The translations under genes were made by a program, and so were the position numbers. Below are positions 16,251-26,234 of a stretch of 64,000 bases of DNA, one piece after another. Within the stretch, counting starts at the first letter, position 1. Every line of letters starts with the position of its first letter. The notes under the pieces are model-generated. The model saw only the letters and a list, made by a program, of their open reading frames with translations, had not been told where the DNA came from and did not search any database. Origin of the DNA: Planctomycetota bacterium (GTDB taxonomy: Bacteria > Planctomycetota > Planctomycetia > Planctomycetales > Planctomycetaceae). The stretch covers positions 53,082 to 117,081 of the forward strand of contig JAURQH010000067.1 in assembly GCA_030836185.1 (NCBI GenBank), read 5' to 3'.

Positions 16251-18341
16251 TTACACCCATTGCGTTTCTTCGCCTTCCGGGTCTTCTTCCATGTCGAGGG
16301 CGAGAACATCTTTTTGTGGCATAATCTTGGGCAATAGAAAGCGGACCGGCACCAACAACGCGATAAACAGCGGGAATAATATGCCCAACGGGCTTTCTTT
16401 GACGATCCAAAGAACGGCCAACATTACGACCTGCACAAGCGTGAAAAGATGAATTCGCTTGATGGGGACACGACGCAGGTAGTGATTCACCGGATACAAT
16501 GTCGGATCCATCCACCACAAACTGAGTCGTTCAAAGAATTGGTTGCCGTAGATGGAGACGACACCCATAAACAGAAAGAGTCCATAGAGGACCGGGAGTG
16601 GTATCAATTTCAGCCAGGGAACTAACAGCAGCGATCCCGCCATCGCAAAATGAATCAGGAATCCCGTCAATCGCGTTTCGCGAACGTGTATGATCTTGTT
16701 TTTCGTTTCTCCTCCCGGCATGACGACATCTTCCGTTGTTGCCAGAGAGCGAACGTGATTGAGCGAACGCACAGTCGCCGCGACCAACCACGGCAAACCG
16801 AACAACGAGCATAAGACAATCAAGCCGCCGCAGACGAAAAAGTCGAGATGATACCCTTCCCCTTTTTTCAATTTGTGATCGGGGCTGTTCACCAATCTGA
16901 CAGTGATATTCTGATCGAGAAACACCAGCACAGAAACCAGCAAACCGGGTAATGCCGCTGCAAAGATCGCCCAGGTCGGCATGACCCAAAGGTTCACCAA
17001 CCAGGATCGTCCTTCAATCGTCGGTCCGAAAGTCTCTGGGACATTTAACGCATCGAGTTCAATTTCCGGGTTCGGCGAGCTGATGTCGGTGAAGGAAAAG
17101 GCTAATGCCGCCATCGAGATCACGGCAATACTCGGTCCGAAATCCGCGAAGAACTCTCTCATTTTAGGGCGTAGATAATGACTCTTCCGAAAACGCGACA
17201 AGCTCATTGCCACGAAAAACGTCCCCAGAGCCAAGATCAGAGAGAGAAACGCCTGGTCGTGGTGAACCTGATCGTTCTCATCCCAGGCAGACATCAGGAA
17301 ACCGTACAAATTTTTGAGAGCTTCGGAGATAAAGATCATCGAGATTAAAGCGGCGAAGATCTCGTCGGTGAAGCGTGTGAAATAACGGATCAGATTGGTG
17401 GTTTCGAAGACGGCCATCAAGATCACAAACAAGGCCGTCCATAATCCGATCCATCCATATAAGGGGAGGAACAGTTCTGTGCCACGTTCCGGGAACACAT
17501 CCATACACATCTGGTAAACCAGAACGGTGAGCACCAGCATCGGTCCGGTCCCTCCGAGGATCGAGAGTGGTTGACCAGAGAGCAGCGCATAGATGACGCC
17601 ACCGATCGAAACCGCGATGATCATCTCGACAACACCGATCTGGCCTTCTGTCAATGTCGCCATCAATCCTCCGAACGTGACGGTCGGTGCCAGACAGGCA
17701 AAGAAGAGGAACAAAATCGATGCCAGACACTTGGTATGCAATCCGTCAATGAAGTCGGATTTGTAGTGCGGCCAACGACGAGAGATATCTTTCAGAATCC
17801 CTCCTCCAAGCCATCCTGAATATCTGAGTCCTTCGGGAGCAGTTGCCGCGGGAAGGTCTTCTGTAGGAAGCGATGTCCTGAGCACAAAGTCGTCAAGTGC
17901 GCGCAGCATTTGCTTGTCATCGAGCGCCACCGAGGCGTCGTATCGAAACTGCTCATCCGACATGACTCGCGCAATGGTGGTGAGCGTATCGAGATGTTCG
18001 GCTGCATAATTTTTCGGTCCCATCAATATGAAGAAGAACCGAGTCGGGATACCGTCGGGTGCTCCCAGATTGACGCCGTGAGTTAGCCGAACAAAGATGA
18101 CCAGCGGCGCATCGAGTTCATCCAAATAAGCGTGCGGAACAGCAACGGCATGCCCAATGGCCGTCGAAATTACTCGTTCGCGATCCATGATCGCATTGAA
18201 AACAAGATCCTGCTTTTGATCGTCGAGAAGCCCCCGATCAACCATATTTTGGAGAGATCGATCCACAATCGTTTCGATATCTCGAGCATCGAGATTCGAG
18301 AGGAAGGCACCATCGCTCAAGGCTTTGCGCAGTACTTGCAT
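16251..18341 (-). CDS. EIIA(PTS)-like domain fused to Band 3/SLC4-like bicarbonate transporter
   Basis: A 696-residue fusion. Residues about 1-155 match the PTS EIIA type-2/Ntr family: IVDRSLQNMVDRGLL, then AIGHAVAVPHAYLDELDAPL with His70 in the position of the phosphorylated His, and FFFILMGPKNYAAEHLDTLTTIARVM. From about 185 onward is a HCO3_cotransp domain: DFIDGLHTKCLASILFLFFACLAPTVTFGGLM, the SLC4 signature SGQPLSILGGTGPMLVL, ALISMIFISEALKNL, and 10 or more membrane helices. Likely an inner-membrane anion or bicarbonate/sodium carrier with a regulatory cytoplasmic domain. Start set at ATG 18341 behind GGGAAG; the longer TTG frame to 18395 has no better support. Confidence 0.92.
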   Translation of the reverse strand: MQVLRKALSDGAFLSNLDARDIETIVDRSLQNMVDRGLLDDQKQDLVFNAIMDRERVISTAIGHAVAVPHAYLDELDAPLVIFVRLTHGVNLGAPDGIPTRFFFILMGPKNYAAEHLDTLTTIARVMSDEQFRYDASVALDDKQMLRALDDFVLRTSLPTEDLPAATAPEGLRYSGWLGGGILKDISRRWPHYKSDFIDGLHTKCLASILFLFFACLAPTVTFGGLMATLTEGQIGVVEMIIAVSIGGVIYALLSGQPLSILGGTGPMLVLTVLVYQMCMDVFPERGTELFLPLYGWIGLWTALFVILMAVFETTNLIRYFTRFTDEIFAALISMIFISEALKNLYGFLMSAWDENDQVHHDQAFLSLILALGTFFVAMSLSRFRKSHYLRPKMREFFADFGPSIAVISMAALAFSFTDISSPNPEIELDALNVPETFGPTIEGRSWLVNLWVMPTWAIFAAALPGLLVSVLVFLDQNITVRLVNSPDHKLKKGEGYHLDFFVCGGLIVLCSLFGLPWLVAATVRSLNHVRSLATTEDVVMPGGETKNKIIHVRETRLTGFLIHFAMAGSLLLVPWLKLIPLPVLYGLFLFMGVVSIYGNQFFERLSLWWMDPTLYPVNHYLRRVPIKRIHLFTLVQVVMLAVLWIVKESPLGILFPLFIALLVPVRFLLPKIMPQKDVLALDMEEDPEGEETQWV

Positions 18342-18583
18342 GGGACACTTCCCGATTGAAATATCATGAGGATCGAGAACGGGTCGTCGAGACAAACTTT
18401 AGAATAACGAGATATCATCGACGGAACTATCCATATTTCGCTCTTCGTGGCATGTTAACCAACCTCGATTAAGGACTTTTCCGCCCTAATTTCAAGGATT
18501 CACAAGTCGATTCAAATTGACAACAATCCATAATTCTTCTAAGTGTCCCACCTCGTAGAGACATTTTTCGCGCCGAGGAAACG

Positions 18584-19405
18584 ATGAGAATTTCATTACA
18601 CCCACTCCGGGTCTGGAATGGTGGCCGTCGATTAGTGAAATTCGCCTGGAACTCTCAAGTTCGGCGAATCGCGATCGACTCACCCCCTACCTTTCTCGTC
18701 GGTAACCAACACAGTGGGACATCAGTTTCGCTTGCCTTTCTCGGGGCTCACTCGCGTATCCACGCCATTCCCTATGAGACCAAATTGATGGAGAAAGACT
18801 CCGAGCGGTGGTTTCGCATGGGACTCAAGAATTTTGATCTTCGAGCAATCGCCGCCGGAAAACATCGCTGGATCGAAAAAACGCCTAATCACATTCTGAA
18901 AATTGAACAGATTCTGGAATGGTGCCCGGAGGCTCAAATCGTTCTCGTGTTACGTGATGGACGAGACGTTGCCGCCTCCTTAAAAAAACGAACAGGCCGA
19001 CTGCAAGAGGGAATCGAAAACTGGGTTTCTCGAAATCGACACAGCCAAAAGTTTTGGGATCACCCGAATGTTCACGTCTTCAAATACGAAGATTTGATCG
19101 TCAACTTCGACCAGACGTTGCAGAGCATTCTCCAGTTTTTAGGAGAAGACTACGAACCCGAAATGCGCAACTATCACGAAACGCCACGACGATTTTATTC
19201 GTTGAGGATCCAAAAGCCCGAAAACGCATTCGGCTCAAACCACAAGCAGCATCGAAATTGGCAAATCAACCAGCCGATTTTCGACGGTCGAGGACGCTGG
19301 AAAAAACTAACCACCAAAGAACTGGATCTAGTCTACGATATCGGTGGCGACCTGCTCAACGAACTTGGCTATCTCGAAGAAGAGTCCCCACAACAGGCTG
19401 CTTAA
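18584..19405 (+). CDS. sulfotransferase-family protein
   Basis: PAPS-dependent sulfotransferase fold, 273 residues. 5'-phosphosulfate loop FLVGNQHSGTSVSLAFL and 3'-phosphate-binding strand IVLVLRDGRDVAASLKKR are plain; the RDGRD motif is canonical. WIEKTPNHI is the usual catalytic-region motif. The acceptor (sugar, lipid or protein) is unknown. No signal peptide. It converges with a secreted beta-propeller gene only 7 bp away; the window also carries cysC (61274), which makes the PAPS donor, but not in the same operon. Confidence 0.88.
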   Translation: MRISLHPLRVWNGGRRLVKFAWNSQVRRIAIDSPPTFLVGNQHSGTSVSLAFLGAHSRIHAIPYETKLMEKDSERWFRMGLKNFDLRAIAAGKHRWIEKTPNHILKIEQILEWCPEAQIVLVLRDGRDVAASLKKRTGRLQEGIENWVSRNRHSQKFWDHPNVHVFKYEDLIVNFDQTLQSILQFLGEDYEPEMRNYHETPRRFYSLRIQKPENAFGSNHKQHRNWQINQPIFDGRGRWKKLTTKELDLVYDIGGDLLNELGYLEEESPQQAA

Positions 19406-19412
19406 TAGCCCG

Positions 19413-20384
19413 TTAACGATACGTCTCCCCAACGGCTTCACCATTCACATTGATCATTTGAGTATTGGTCGTGGCATTGCCAAAACGATCAAAGTCGTGG
19501 AAACTCCAGATGACTTTTTTGTCGCGATTGATCTCGATGATCTGCGGATTCTCAGGCCCTGCGTGACAATTACCGATCACGATATTGCCGCTGGGCAAAA
19601 CTTCTAACGAGGTCACCCACGCCAATCGAATGCCGGGCAGTTCATCCTGTGTGAGTTTCCACACGATCTGTTTTTCGGGTGTCACCTCAATCACACTATG
19701 GCCATTCCCGGTTCCAATCAGCGTGTTACCGTTCTCCAATCGGACCGCAGAAAAGCACGCATTCCCGAATGCTTCCAAACCATGTCCCCCTTTGGATTCT
19801 TTGCCAAACATGGGAACTTTGTACTGCCACACCGTTTGACCATCGGGACCATACTCGCGAACCAACCCATCCGCTTCATGACATACCAAATAATGCCCAT
19901 TCTCAAGTTTGCGAACCAATCGAGTATCTTTGTGCGGATGTGGTTTCTGGACTTTCAGCGGAACCTCTTTCACGATCTTACCATCGGTGTCCACTTCGAG
20001 AATCCGAGTCGATCCCGATTCAACGATCATGGTGTGACCATTTTTCAATCGCTGAAAAGCATGAACCTCAATCTTCCGATTTTCATTTCCAGGAGAATGT
20101 TTGGCTTCGTATTCCCAAACGACCTGATTTGTCTTGGGATCAAGCTCGACGATGTGCGTCCAGTTGGTTTGAAACAGGAGATGACCGTTTTCCAGAACAT
20201 GCAGATCGTGCAACGGACCGATCTTGTGCTCCCACGCCGTTTTGCCATTTTCATCAATGATGGCAATCCGTCCTTTGGAGGAATCGGCCGTCAGAAACTT
20301 GCGAGTTTCTTTCTCAGCCGCAATCAGCACAGAAGCTGTGAAGACAGCAATCGTCAACGCGAGCGAAGTCGTACGAATCATCAA
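19413..20384 (-). CDS. secreted PQQ-like beta-propeller protein
   Basis: 323 residues with a Sec signal peptide (LALTIAVFTASVLIAAE). The mature part is a repeated blade pattern: ITAWEH, LENGHLLFQT, NQVVWEYEA, LKNGHTMIVESGSTRILEVD, LENGHYLVCHEADGLVREY, GQTVWQYKV, LENGNTLIGTGNGHSVIEV, KQIVWKLT, LPSGNIVIGNCHAG. The recurring ENGxxL and xVWxY motifs are typical of PQQ-like/arylsulfotransferase-type propellers. No catalytic residues are evident, so it is probably a binding or scaffold protein. Confidence 0.85.
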   Translation of the reverse strand: MMIRTTSLALTIAVFTASVLIAAEKETRKFLTADSSKGRIAIIDENGKTAWEHKIGPLHDLHVLENGHLLFQTNWTHIVELDPKTNQVVWEYEAKHSPGNENRKIEVHAFQRLKNGHTMIVESGSTRILEVDTDGKIVKEVPLKVQKPHPHKDTRLVRKLENGHYLVCHEADGLVREYGPDGQTVWQYKVPMFGKESKGGHGLEAFGNACFSAVRLENGNTLIGTGNGHSVIEVTPEKQIVWKLTQDELPGIRLAWVTSLEVLPSGNIVIGNCHAGPENPQIIEINRDKKVIWSFHDFDRFGNATTNTQMINVNGEAVGETYR

Positions 20385-20678
20385 TCGGCTCCAGAATTAT
20401 GAGTGTGGAAGATGTCCACCCTACCCGGAAAGAGACGCCAACAATATGAGAATTTCCCTGTTTTGATTGAGAGAGATTTTGGCGTGAGCGATGTCGCACG
20501 GTGATTGAATGCGAATTGTTCGTCACTGAGAAATTCAAACCGCCAAGTTCGCAGACAGACAACTTAAGCCGCTCGCGCGAGCGAGCAGGGGAATTTGGAG
20601 TCTAGTGACCGGCCAAATCAACCGTAGAAGCCGCCCTCATGTTTCGGTCTCCTTAAAAACTTCGAACCGGCATGAGAT
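20385..20678. other. 294-bp intergenic region with a REP-like palindrome
   Basis: Spans the upstream side of the beta-propeller gene and the 3' side of a small membrane ORF. It contains the GCTCGC-GCGA-GCGAGC hairpin listed separately. Other ORFs through here look like chance frames. Confidence 0.4.
20571..20586. repeat. short palindrome GCTCGC-GCGA-GCGAGC
   Basis: A perfect 6-bp stem capped by a GNRA-type GCGA loop, in the 294-bp gap. It resembles the CGCTCGC-type intergenic palindromes common in planctomycetes. Only one clear copy is in this window. Confidence 0.5.
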
Positions 20679-20897
20679 TCAACTAGGGAAATTTAGATAT
20701 AGAGACGCAAATATCGCTGCCAAAAAGAGTCCAACTCCGGTTGTGTTTAACCAATCAACCATGCTGTGTTTCTTGGTTCGTCCCGATTTCAACTTCCCCC
20801 AACCACGACGGAACAAGAAGACTGTTACCGGCCAAAACCACAACGGAGTGGTCGAGCTGATCAAAAAACAGACGAGCAAAATGTTTTGAAGACTCAC
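20679..20897 (-). CDS. possible small membrane protein (72 aa)
   Basis: The frame encodes two hydrophobic segments, VSLQNILLVCFLISSTTPLW and TGVGLFLAAIFASLYLNF, separated by a basic loop (FRRGWGKLKSGRTKKHS). A GTG at 20895-20897 has an AGG seven bases upstream; the longer frame to 20966 starts in a repeat-like tract. No family recognised. The protein-like composition on this strand, against a random-looking opposite frame, is the main support. Confidence 0.45.
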   Translation of the reverse strand: MSLQNILLVCFLISSTTPLWFWPVTVFLFRRGWGKLKSGRTKKHSMVDWLNTTGVGLFLAAIFASLYLNFPS

Positions 20898-20984
20898 AAA
20901 CAACCTCGCAAGACAAATCTCATCCTTTGCGTTTCTTCTTCTCTTCGCGACATCGCGTCGATTCATTGGCCGATGGAATTGACT

Positions 20985-21022
20985 TTACTGACTCCTAACT
21001 CCTACTTCCTAACTCCCCTCTC
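20985..21022. repeat. GACTCCTAACTCC low-complexity tract at nadA stop
   Basis: CTGACTCCTAACTCCTACTTCCTAACTCC-like sequence made of imperfect 7-8 bp units, ending directly at the nadA stop codon. Related tracts lie at 56495-56530 and 61138-61162 (inverted), each touching a gene boundary. Confidence 0.55.
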
Positions 21023-22036
21023 TCAGTCCTGCAACAAACTTCTCACTAGCACTTCCTTGGCCTGATCGAAGTACGGTTGCCATTCGACTTCCGGGCTTTC
21101 GTCTCGCAGGCAGTTGCGGACCTTTTGGAGTGTGTTCAACGCCATGTGTGGGCATTGATTGCAGGCACATGTTTCGCCGGTCGAAGTCATGATGCCGGGA
21201 ACCGGTACGAATTTGTGATGCGGGGCCGCTTTCTCCAGCGGGTGAATCATGTTGGCTTCGGTGGCGACCAGGAACGTCGTCGGCTCAGCCACCGATTGCA
21301 CGTACTTCCGCATCTTTTCGGTGCCGCCGATAAAGTCGCAATGTTCGAGAATCGAATGTGGACATTCGGGGTGCGCGATGATGATCGAGCCGGGATTGTT
21401 CTTCTTTGCGGCCAACATATCGCGGATCGAAAAGATCTCGTGAACCATGCAGGCTCCCGGCCACAAGATCATTTTGCGACCGGTCACTTCTTCCAGGTAA
21501 CGACCCAGATGTTGATCGGGAACGAACAGGATCTCTTTATCTTGGGGGATCTTGTCAATCCTTTCGCGAGCATTGCCGGAAGTCACGATCCAATCGCATA
21601 GGCTCTTCACAGCGGCAGACGTATTGATATAGGCTACTGTATAGAAATCGCGACCTTCGGCCCGCAATTGTTTTTGATAGGCGTCGAGTTTGTCAGCCGG
21701 ACAACTTTCCGATAACGAGCAACCGGCCAGCGGGTCGGGAATGAGAACTTTCTTTTCCGGGCTAAGAATCTTGGCCGACTCGGCCATGAAGTGGACGCCG
21801 GAAAAAACAATGATCGGATTATCGCAGGAGGCCGCATCACGAGCGAGTTGCAGAGAGTCGCCGTTGAAGTCGGCGATGTCCTGAATTTCGCTATCCACAT
21901 AATAATGTGCAAGAATGACAGCGTTCTTCTCTTTCTTGAGAGCGTCAATCTCGTCCATTAAATCGAGCGGGTCTTCCTCCTCGACGGGGCGGGCTCCGGC
22001 AATTGGCAATTGTGATCCGGTCAGTGGCGTGCTCAT
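21023..22036 (-). CDS. nadA: quinolinate synthase A
   Basis: NadA makes quinolinate from iminoaspartate and dihydroxyacetone phosphate, the first committed de novo NAD step after NadB. The [4Fe-4S] Cys are in [22 protein letters not shown] and [12 protein letters not shown]. Also present: [35 protein letters not shown], and [13 protein letters not shown]. 337 residues from ATG 22036, chosen over 22084, whose extra 16 residues look unrelated. No nadB or nadC is adjacent; nadD is 10 kb away. Confidence 0.96.
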   Translation of the reverse strand: MSTPLTGSQLPIAGARPVEEEDPLDLMDEIDALKKEKNAVILAHYYVDSEIQDIADFNGDSLQLARDAASCDNPIIVFSGVHFMAESAKILSPEKKVLIPDPLAGCSLSESCPADKLDAYQKQLRAEGRDFYTVAYINTSAAVKSLCDWIVTSGNARERIDKIPQDKEILFVPDQHLGRYLEEVTGRKMILWPGACMVHEIFSIRDMLAAKKNNPGSIIIAHPECPHSILEHCDFIGGTEKMRKYVQSVAEPTTFLVATEANMIHPLEKAAPHHKFVPVPGIMTSTGETCACNQCPHMALNTLQKVRNCLRDESPEVEWQPYFDQAKEVLVRSLLQD

Positions 22037-22200
22037 AATCAAACTCTGGGCTGAATGAAAATCGTTGTTCTCGTCGGGAATCAATTTCCCTTACTTTCAT
22101 TATACGAACAGAGAGGTGAGGATGTTAGATTACAGATAAAATCGTTGACATTTTCTTTCTTCAAAAGTCCAGACACTCCTCCACACCGACAGGTTCCACC

Positions 22201-24171
22201 ATGTCTCTCGAACAATTACTCACACCGACCGATTCCTCTATATATGACTTTGAGACAGCGCATGCAGGCCCAGAAGGCTCCCTGCCTCTTGATGAAGAAA
22301 TGCTTCGCGACGCGCCCAGTGGCGACTTGTTCGGCATGACCCAATCTGCCGGCATGGGTTGGAACCCTCAACAATTGCTGCGGGATCAATATTTGATTCT
22401 CAGTACGCAAGGCGGGATTCGTGCCGAAGATGGAACTCCCATCGCGCTCGGCTATCACACGGGACATTTTGAAGTCGGGCTGCTCATGCAGGCCGCCGCT
22501 CGCGAACTCGATGATCTCGAAAAACTCCCATTCGCAGCCTACGTCAGCGATCCATGTGATGGACGATCACAAGGAACGACGGCGATGATGGATTCACTCG
22601 CTTATCGGAACGACGCGGCTGTCGTCGCCAAGCGATTGATTCGTTCGTTGCCATTACGAAAAGGAGTCATCGCCGTGGCGACCTGCGACAAAGGTTTGCC
22701 GGCAATGATGATGGCTGTGGCCGAACAACATGACTTGCCTTGTGTGATTGTTCCCGGTGGTGTGACTCTCCCACCGACTGAAGGAGAAGATACCGGCAAA
22801 GTGCAGGCCATCGGTGCCCGCTTCGCGCATGGGGAAATCACTCTGCAATACGCGGCCGACATGGGATGTCGTGCGTGTGGATCAGCGGGCGGAGGTTGTC
22901 AGTTTCTCGGGACCGCCGCCACCGCGCAAGTGGTTGCCGAAGCGTTCGGCATGTCGCTCCCTCATTCGGCTTTGGCTCCCTCCGGTTTACCGATCTGGTT
23001 GGAGATGGCTCGCCAATCCGCAAGAGCCGTCGTGAGCTGTCAGCACGCGGGTCTCACGATGCGCGACATCCTCACACCCGATGCTCTTCACAATGCGATG
23101 GTGTTGCATGCGGCGGTCGGCGGATCGACAAATCTGTTATTACACATTCCGGGTATCGCATTCACTGCCGGATTAGAACGTCCCTCTGTCGATGACTGGA
23201 ACCGAATCAATCGCCAGGTACCACGACTGGTCGATGTACTGCCCAACGGACCGGTCGGTCATCCCACGGTGAGAATGTTTCTGGCGGGAGGAGTTCCCGA
23301 AGTGATGCTGCATTTGCGCGAATTAGGACTGCTCAAACTCGACGCCACCACGATCACCGGGCATACCGTCGGCGAGAATCTGGAATGGTGGGAGAAGAGT
23401 GAACGCCGCACCAAACTGAAGCAATTACTCATCGACCGTGACGGCGTCCAACCCGACGATGTGATCATGTCGCCCGCTCAAGCCAAAGAACGAGGACTCA
23501 CGAGCACCGTGACGTTTCCGGTCGGCAACATCGCACCGGAGGGTTCGGTCATCAAAAGTACGGCCATCGATCCGACGGTCGTCGATGAAGATGGCGTCTA
23601 TCGTAAGACCGGCCCAGCGAAAGTCTTCACCACCGAGAGAGACGCGATCAAAGCCATCAAGGATGGCCAGATCGTCGAAGGAGACATCATTGTGCTGATG
23701 TGCCGCGGACCGTTGGGAGCCGGCATGGAAGAAACCTATCAACTCACCTCGGCTCTCAAATACCTGCCGTTCGGCAAACATGTCGCCATCATCACCGACG
23801 CCCGTTTCTCGGGAGTTTCCACCGGAGCCTGCATCGGCCATGTCGGACCGGAAGCGTTGGCGGGCGGCCCGATCTCTAAACTCAAAGAAGGTGACACTCT
23901 GGAAATCATCGTCGATCGAAACAATCTGACCGGATCGATCAATTTTATCGGTGAAGGTGACAAACGAGTTTCGGTTGACGAAGGAGCGAACATTCTCGCT
24001 GCTCGCGAAGCCTCGACTGAACTTTCTGCAGACCCCGAAATCCCGGATGACACACGACTTTGGGCTATGTTGCAACAAGCCGGAGGTGGAACGTGGGCCG
24101 GTTGTGTCTACGATGTCGATAAGATTTGCGAAACTCTCGAACGCGGCATGAAGATCGAAGAACAGTCATGA
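22201..24171 (+). CDS. yjhG: YjhG/YagF-type D-xylonate dehydratase
   Basis: IlvD/Edd superfamily Fe-S dehydratase, 656 residues, the length of E. coli YjhG (655) and with matching blocks throughout: [100 protein letters not shown] and [20 protein letters not shown]. Cluster Cys are in DPCDG, ATCDKG and GGGCQF. Likely converts D-xylonate (or a similar sugar acid) to a 2-keto-3-deoxy acid. The stop overlaps the start of the cytochrome gene (ATGA at 24168-24171). Confidence 0.93.
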   Translation: MSLEQLLTPTDSSIYDFETAHAGPEGSLPLDEEMLRDAPSGDLFGMTQSAGMGWNPQQLLRDQYLILSTQGGIRAEDGTPIALGYHTGHFEVGLLMQAAARELDDLEKLPFAAYVSDPCDGRSQGTTAMMDSLAYRNDAAVVAKRLIRSLPLRKGVIAVATCDKGLPAMMMAVAEQHDLPCVIVPGGVTLPPTEGEDTGKVQAIGARFAHGEITLQYAADMGCRACGSAGGGCQFLGTAATAQVVAEAFGMSLPHSALAPSGLPIWLEMARQSARAVVSCQHAGLTMRDILTPDALHNAMVLHAAVGGSTNLLLHIPGIAFTAGLERPSVDDWNRINRQVPRLVDVLPNGPVGHPTVRMFLAGGVPEVMLHLRELGLLKLDATTITGHTVGENLEWWEKSERRTKLKQLLIDRDGVQPDDVIMSPAQAKERGLTSTVTFPVGNIAPEGSVIKSTAIDPTVVDEDGVYRKTGPAKVFTTERDAIKAIKDGQIVEGDIIVLMCRGPLGAGMEETYQLTSALKYLPFGKHVAIITDARFSGVSTGACIGHVGPEALAGGPISKLKEGDTLEIIVDRNNLTGSINFIGEGDKRVSVDEGANILAAREASTELSADPEIPDDTRLWAMLQQAGGGTWAGCVYDVDKICETLERGMKIEEQS

Positions 24172-25595
24172 ACGATCAATTACAGAGCAAGTTCAATATG
24201 AGCCTCTGGCGGCTCGTCCGCCAGAGCGCACTGGTGTTATTCATCTTGGCTGGCTCCCTCTCTGCCGCCGAGCCCGTCAAACCTTCCCCCGAAGAAGGCT
24301 ACCGCATCCTCCGCGAGTTCCCGTTTCTCATTCCCGATTTTGACGAACAGGTGCTCGATCAACTCTGGACCATCTGGCCAGAAGAAATGAAAGCCAAGGC
24401 GAAAATTGCATCTCTCGAAGAACGCCGCCTGATGACCTTCGAACTCTACGGCATCCAACCTCTACCGGAAGAGAATAAGGAAACTTTGAAAGGGATCGGC
24501 TACGTGCAACGCAAGTCGGGCGATTGGTCGATGAATTGCCTTGCTTGCCACGCCGGACAAATTAACGGGCAAGTGATCCCCGGTTTGGGCAATGCCGATT
24601 TCGATTTACAATCGCTGGCAGAAGATGTCGGCCAGATCAAACAGAAGCTGGGCAAATCATTGACCCACATGGACGGTGCCGTCAGCAAAAATGCCGTGCT
24701 TTCCACTGGTCCGGGAATGACGGCTGCCGTCAATTTCGGTATCGATCTGGGAGCACTTCGCGACAAGGAAATGAACGTAAACTGGTCGGCAAAAGCGCCC
24801 CAACGTCCCGACTATGGCATGGACGCCCCCGCGTTCTGGAACACGAAATTCAAAGAACGCCTGTATTGTGACAATCATGCCCCCAATTATCATCGCGTGC
24901 TCATGCAATTCATTTTGCACCCGTGGAACAACGCCGACTACGTCAAACGAAACGAAGACAAATTCCGCCACATTCAAGCCTGGATCAATTCCGTGGCAGT
25001 CCCCCAATACCCCTTCCCCGTCAATCGGCAACTCGTCGCGCAAGGCAGAGCCGTCTTCAACAAGAACTGTTCCGAATGTCATGGCACCTATAGTAGTGAT
25101 AAATTTGATTTCCCCGAACGAGTCATTCTCCTAGCCGACATCGGCACCGACCCCGTCCGCCTCAAAGAACTCAAACCCGAACATCACCAACAACTGGCCG
25201 AGAGCTGGATGACTCGCAAAGATGACGAATCAGGCGAGTACCACGAAGTCGTCATCAACCCGAAAGGCTATCTGGCTCCACCCTTAAAAGGCATCTGGGC
25301 ATCGGCTCCGTATTTACACAACGGCTCGGTCCCGACTCTCTGGCATCTGCTGCATCCCGAGCAACGCCCGCAAGTCTGGAAGAAAACCAGCCGCGAGTAT
25401 GACACCGAAAAGTTGGGACATCAGGTGCAGGAACATAAATCACTCCCACCCGATTTCAAATCACTCAATAAATACGAAAAGCGTCGTTTCTATAATCACG
25501 ACGACTTCGGCAAGCGAACCGACGGCCACGATTTCCCCAGCGTGTTGAGTGAAGACGAACGCCGCGCTGTGTTGGAATATCTGAAGACGCTGTGA
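24168..25595 (+). CDS. di-heme c-type cytochrome, exported
   Basis: 475 residues from the ATG that overlaps the dehydratase stop. A signal peptide follows a short lead ([23 protein letters not shown]). Two heme c sites, CLACH (about 120 residues in) and CSECH (about 300 residues in), define a di-heme protein; [12 protein letters not shown] and [26 protein letters not shown] resemble the peroxidase/RoxA-like di-heme cytochrome superfamily, where His/Met ligands follow the second heme. Periplasmic electron transfer is expected. Coupling to a cytoplasmic sugar-acid dehydratase is unexpected; see findings. Confidence 0.85.
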   Translation: MNDQLQSKFNMSLWRLVRQSALVLFILAGSLSAAEPVKPSPEEGYRILREFPFLIPDFDEQVLDQLWTIWPEEMKAKAKIASLEERRLMTFELYGIQPLPEENKETLKGIGYVQRKSGDWSMNCLACHAGQINGQVIPGLGNADFDLQSLAEDVGQIKQKLGKSLTHMDGAVSKNAVLSTGPGMTAAVNFGIDLGALRDKEMNVNWSAKAPQRPDYGMDAPAFWNTKFKERLYCDNHAPNYHRVLMQFILHPWNNADYVKRNEDKFRHIQAWINSVAVPQYPFPVNRQLVAQGRAVFNKNCSECHGTYSSDKFDFPERVILLADIGTDPVRLKELKPEHHQQLAESWMTRKDDESGEYHEVVINPKGYLAPPLKGIWASAPYLHNGSVPTLWHLLHPEQRPQVWKKTSREYDTEKLGHQVQEHKSLPPDFKSLNKYEKRRFYNHDDFGKRTDGHDFPSVLSEDERRAVLEYLKTL

Positions 25596-25628
25596 GGTGA
25601 TGTTATTTGACGCAAAGAAGCAGATAGA

Positions 25629-25651
25629 GTAGGGCCGGTTCCACCGGCCAG
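25629..25651 (+). repeat. REP palindrome, family 1 (flanks RAYT)
   Basis: GTAG followed by GGCCGGTTCCACCGGCC and AG. GGCCGGT/ACCGGCC form a 7-bp stem with a TCC-type loop. This copy lies just past the 3' end of the RAYT gene. Confidence 0.85.
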
Positions 25652-25655
25652 AAAG

Positions 25656-26219
25656 TCATTCACCAACTCGATCTAATATTTGTTCAAAATTGGGAACAGT
25701 TTTACCACAGCATGCCCAGTCGTTCGGATAGACTCCCAATCTTCGATACCGATGAAAACTTGACCATTTCCAATCAGCGGGACATTCGACTAATCCATGC
25801 TTGACAGGGTTGTAATGGATGTAGTCAAAATGGGCCTCATAATCTTGTTCGGTTTCAATTGTGTGTTCCCAGAACTTGGTTTGCCAGACCGCTTTTCGCC
25901 CATCATTCAATTGGCCTGCCGTCGAAATTCCTTCACAGCCGCCTTGGGCCAACCATTCCTTGGTGAATTCACGCTTGATAAAAGACCAACGCCCCGAAAA
26001 ATTCTCATCACCCGGTGGTAGAGACCAGATCGTATGAAGGTGATCCGGCAAGACGACGATGGCATTCAATGCGAAGGGCCAGCGACGCCGACATTCTCGA
26101 AATTTCCGACGAAGAATTCGAAGTGCAAGCGGCGTCGTTAGAAAAGGCATCCGAGAATGAGTCACCACCGTGAAGAAAAACGTACCACCCGGAACGTGTG
26201 CTCGTCGCCAGTTAGGCAT
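25656..26219 (-). CDS. REP-associated tyrosine transposase (RAYT, IS200/Y1 family)
   Basis: 187 residues of the Y1_Tnp/TnpA-REP group. The HUH motif is LPDHLHTIWSLP (about residues 58-69) and the catalytic Tyr is in HFDYIHYNPVKHGL. ALNAIVVLPDHLH, WQTKFWEHTIETEQD and CPADWKWSSFHRY are further RAYT hallmarks. RAYTs nick and join single-stranded REP palindromes. Here both flanks carry family 1 REPs in inverted orientation (25629-25651 and 26235-26257), the classic REPtron arrangement. Start ATG at 26217-26219. Confidence 0.93.
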   Translation of the reverse strand: MPNWRRAHVPGGTFFFTVVTHSRMPFLTTPLALRILRRKFRECRRRWPFALNAIVVLPDHLHTIWSLPPGDENFSGRWSFIKREFTKEWLAQGGCEGISTAGQLNDGRKAVWQTKFWEHTIETEQDYEAHFDYIHYNPVKHGLVECPADWKWSSFHRYRRLGVYPNDWACCGKTVPNFEQILDRVGE

Positions 26220-26234
26220 GATTGACTCTTTCTT

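Noticed and set aside
19679..20402. Overlapping plus-strand ORFs opposite the beta-propeller gene
   Set aside because: Both are shadow frames of a protein with clear repeat motifs and signal peptide on the other strand.
23425..24078. Long antisense ORF inside the YjhG-type gene
   Set aside because: Shadow frame of a strongly conserved dehydratase; no motifs.
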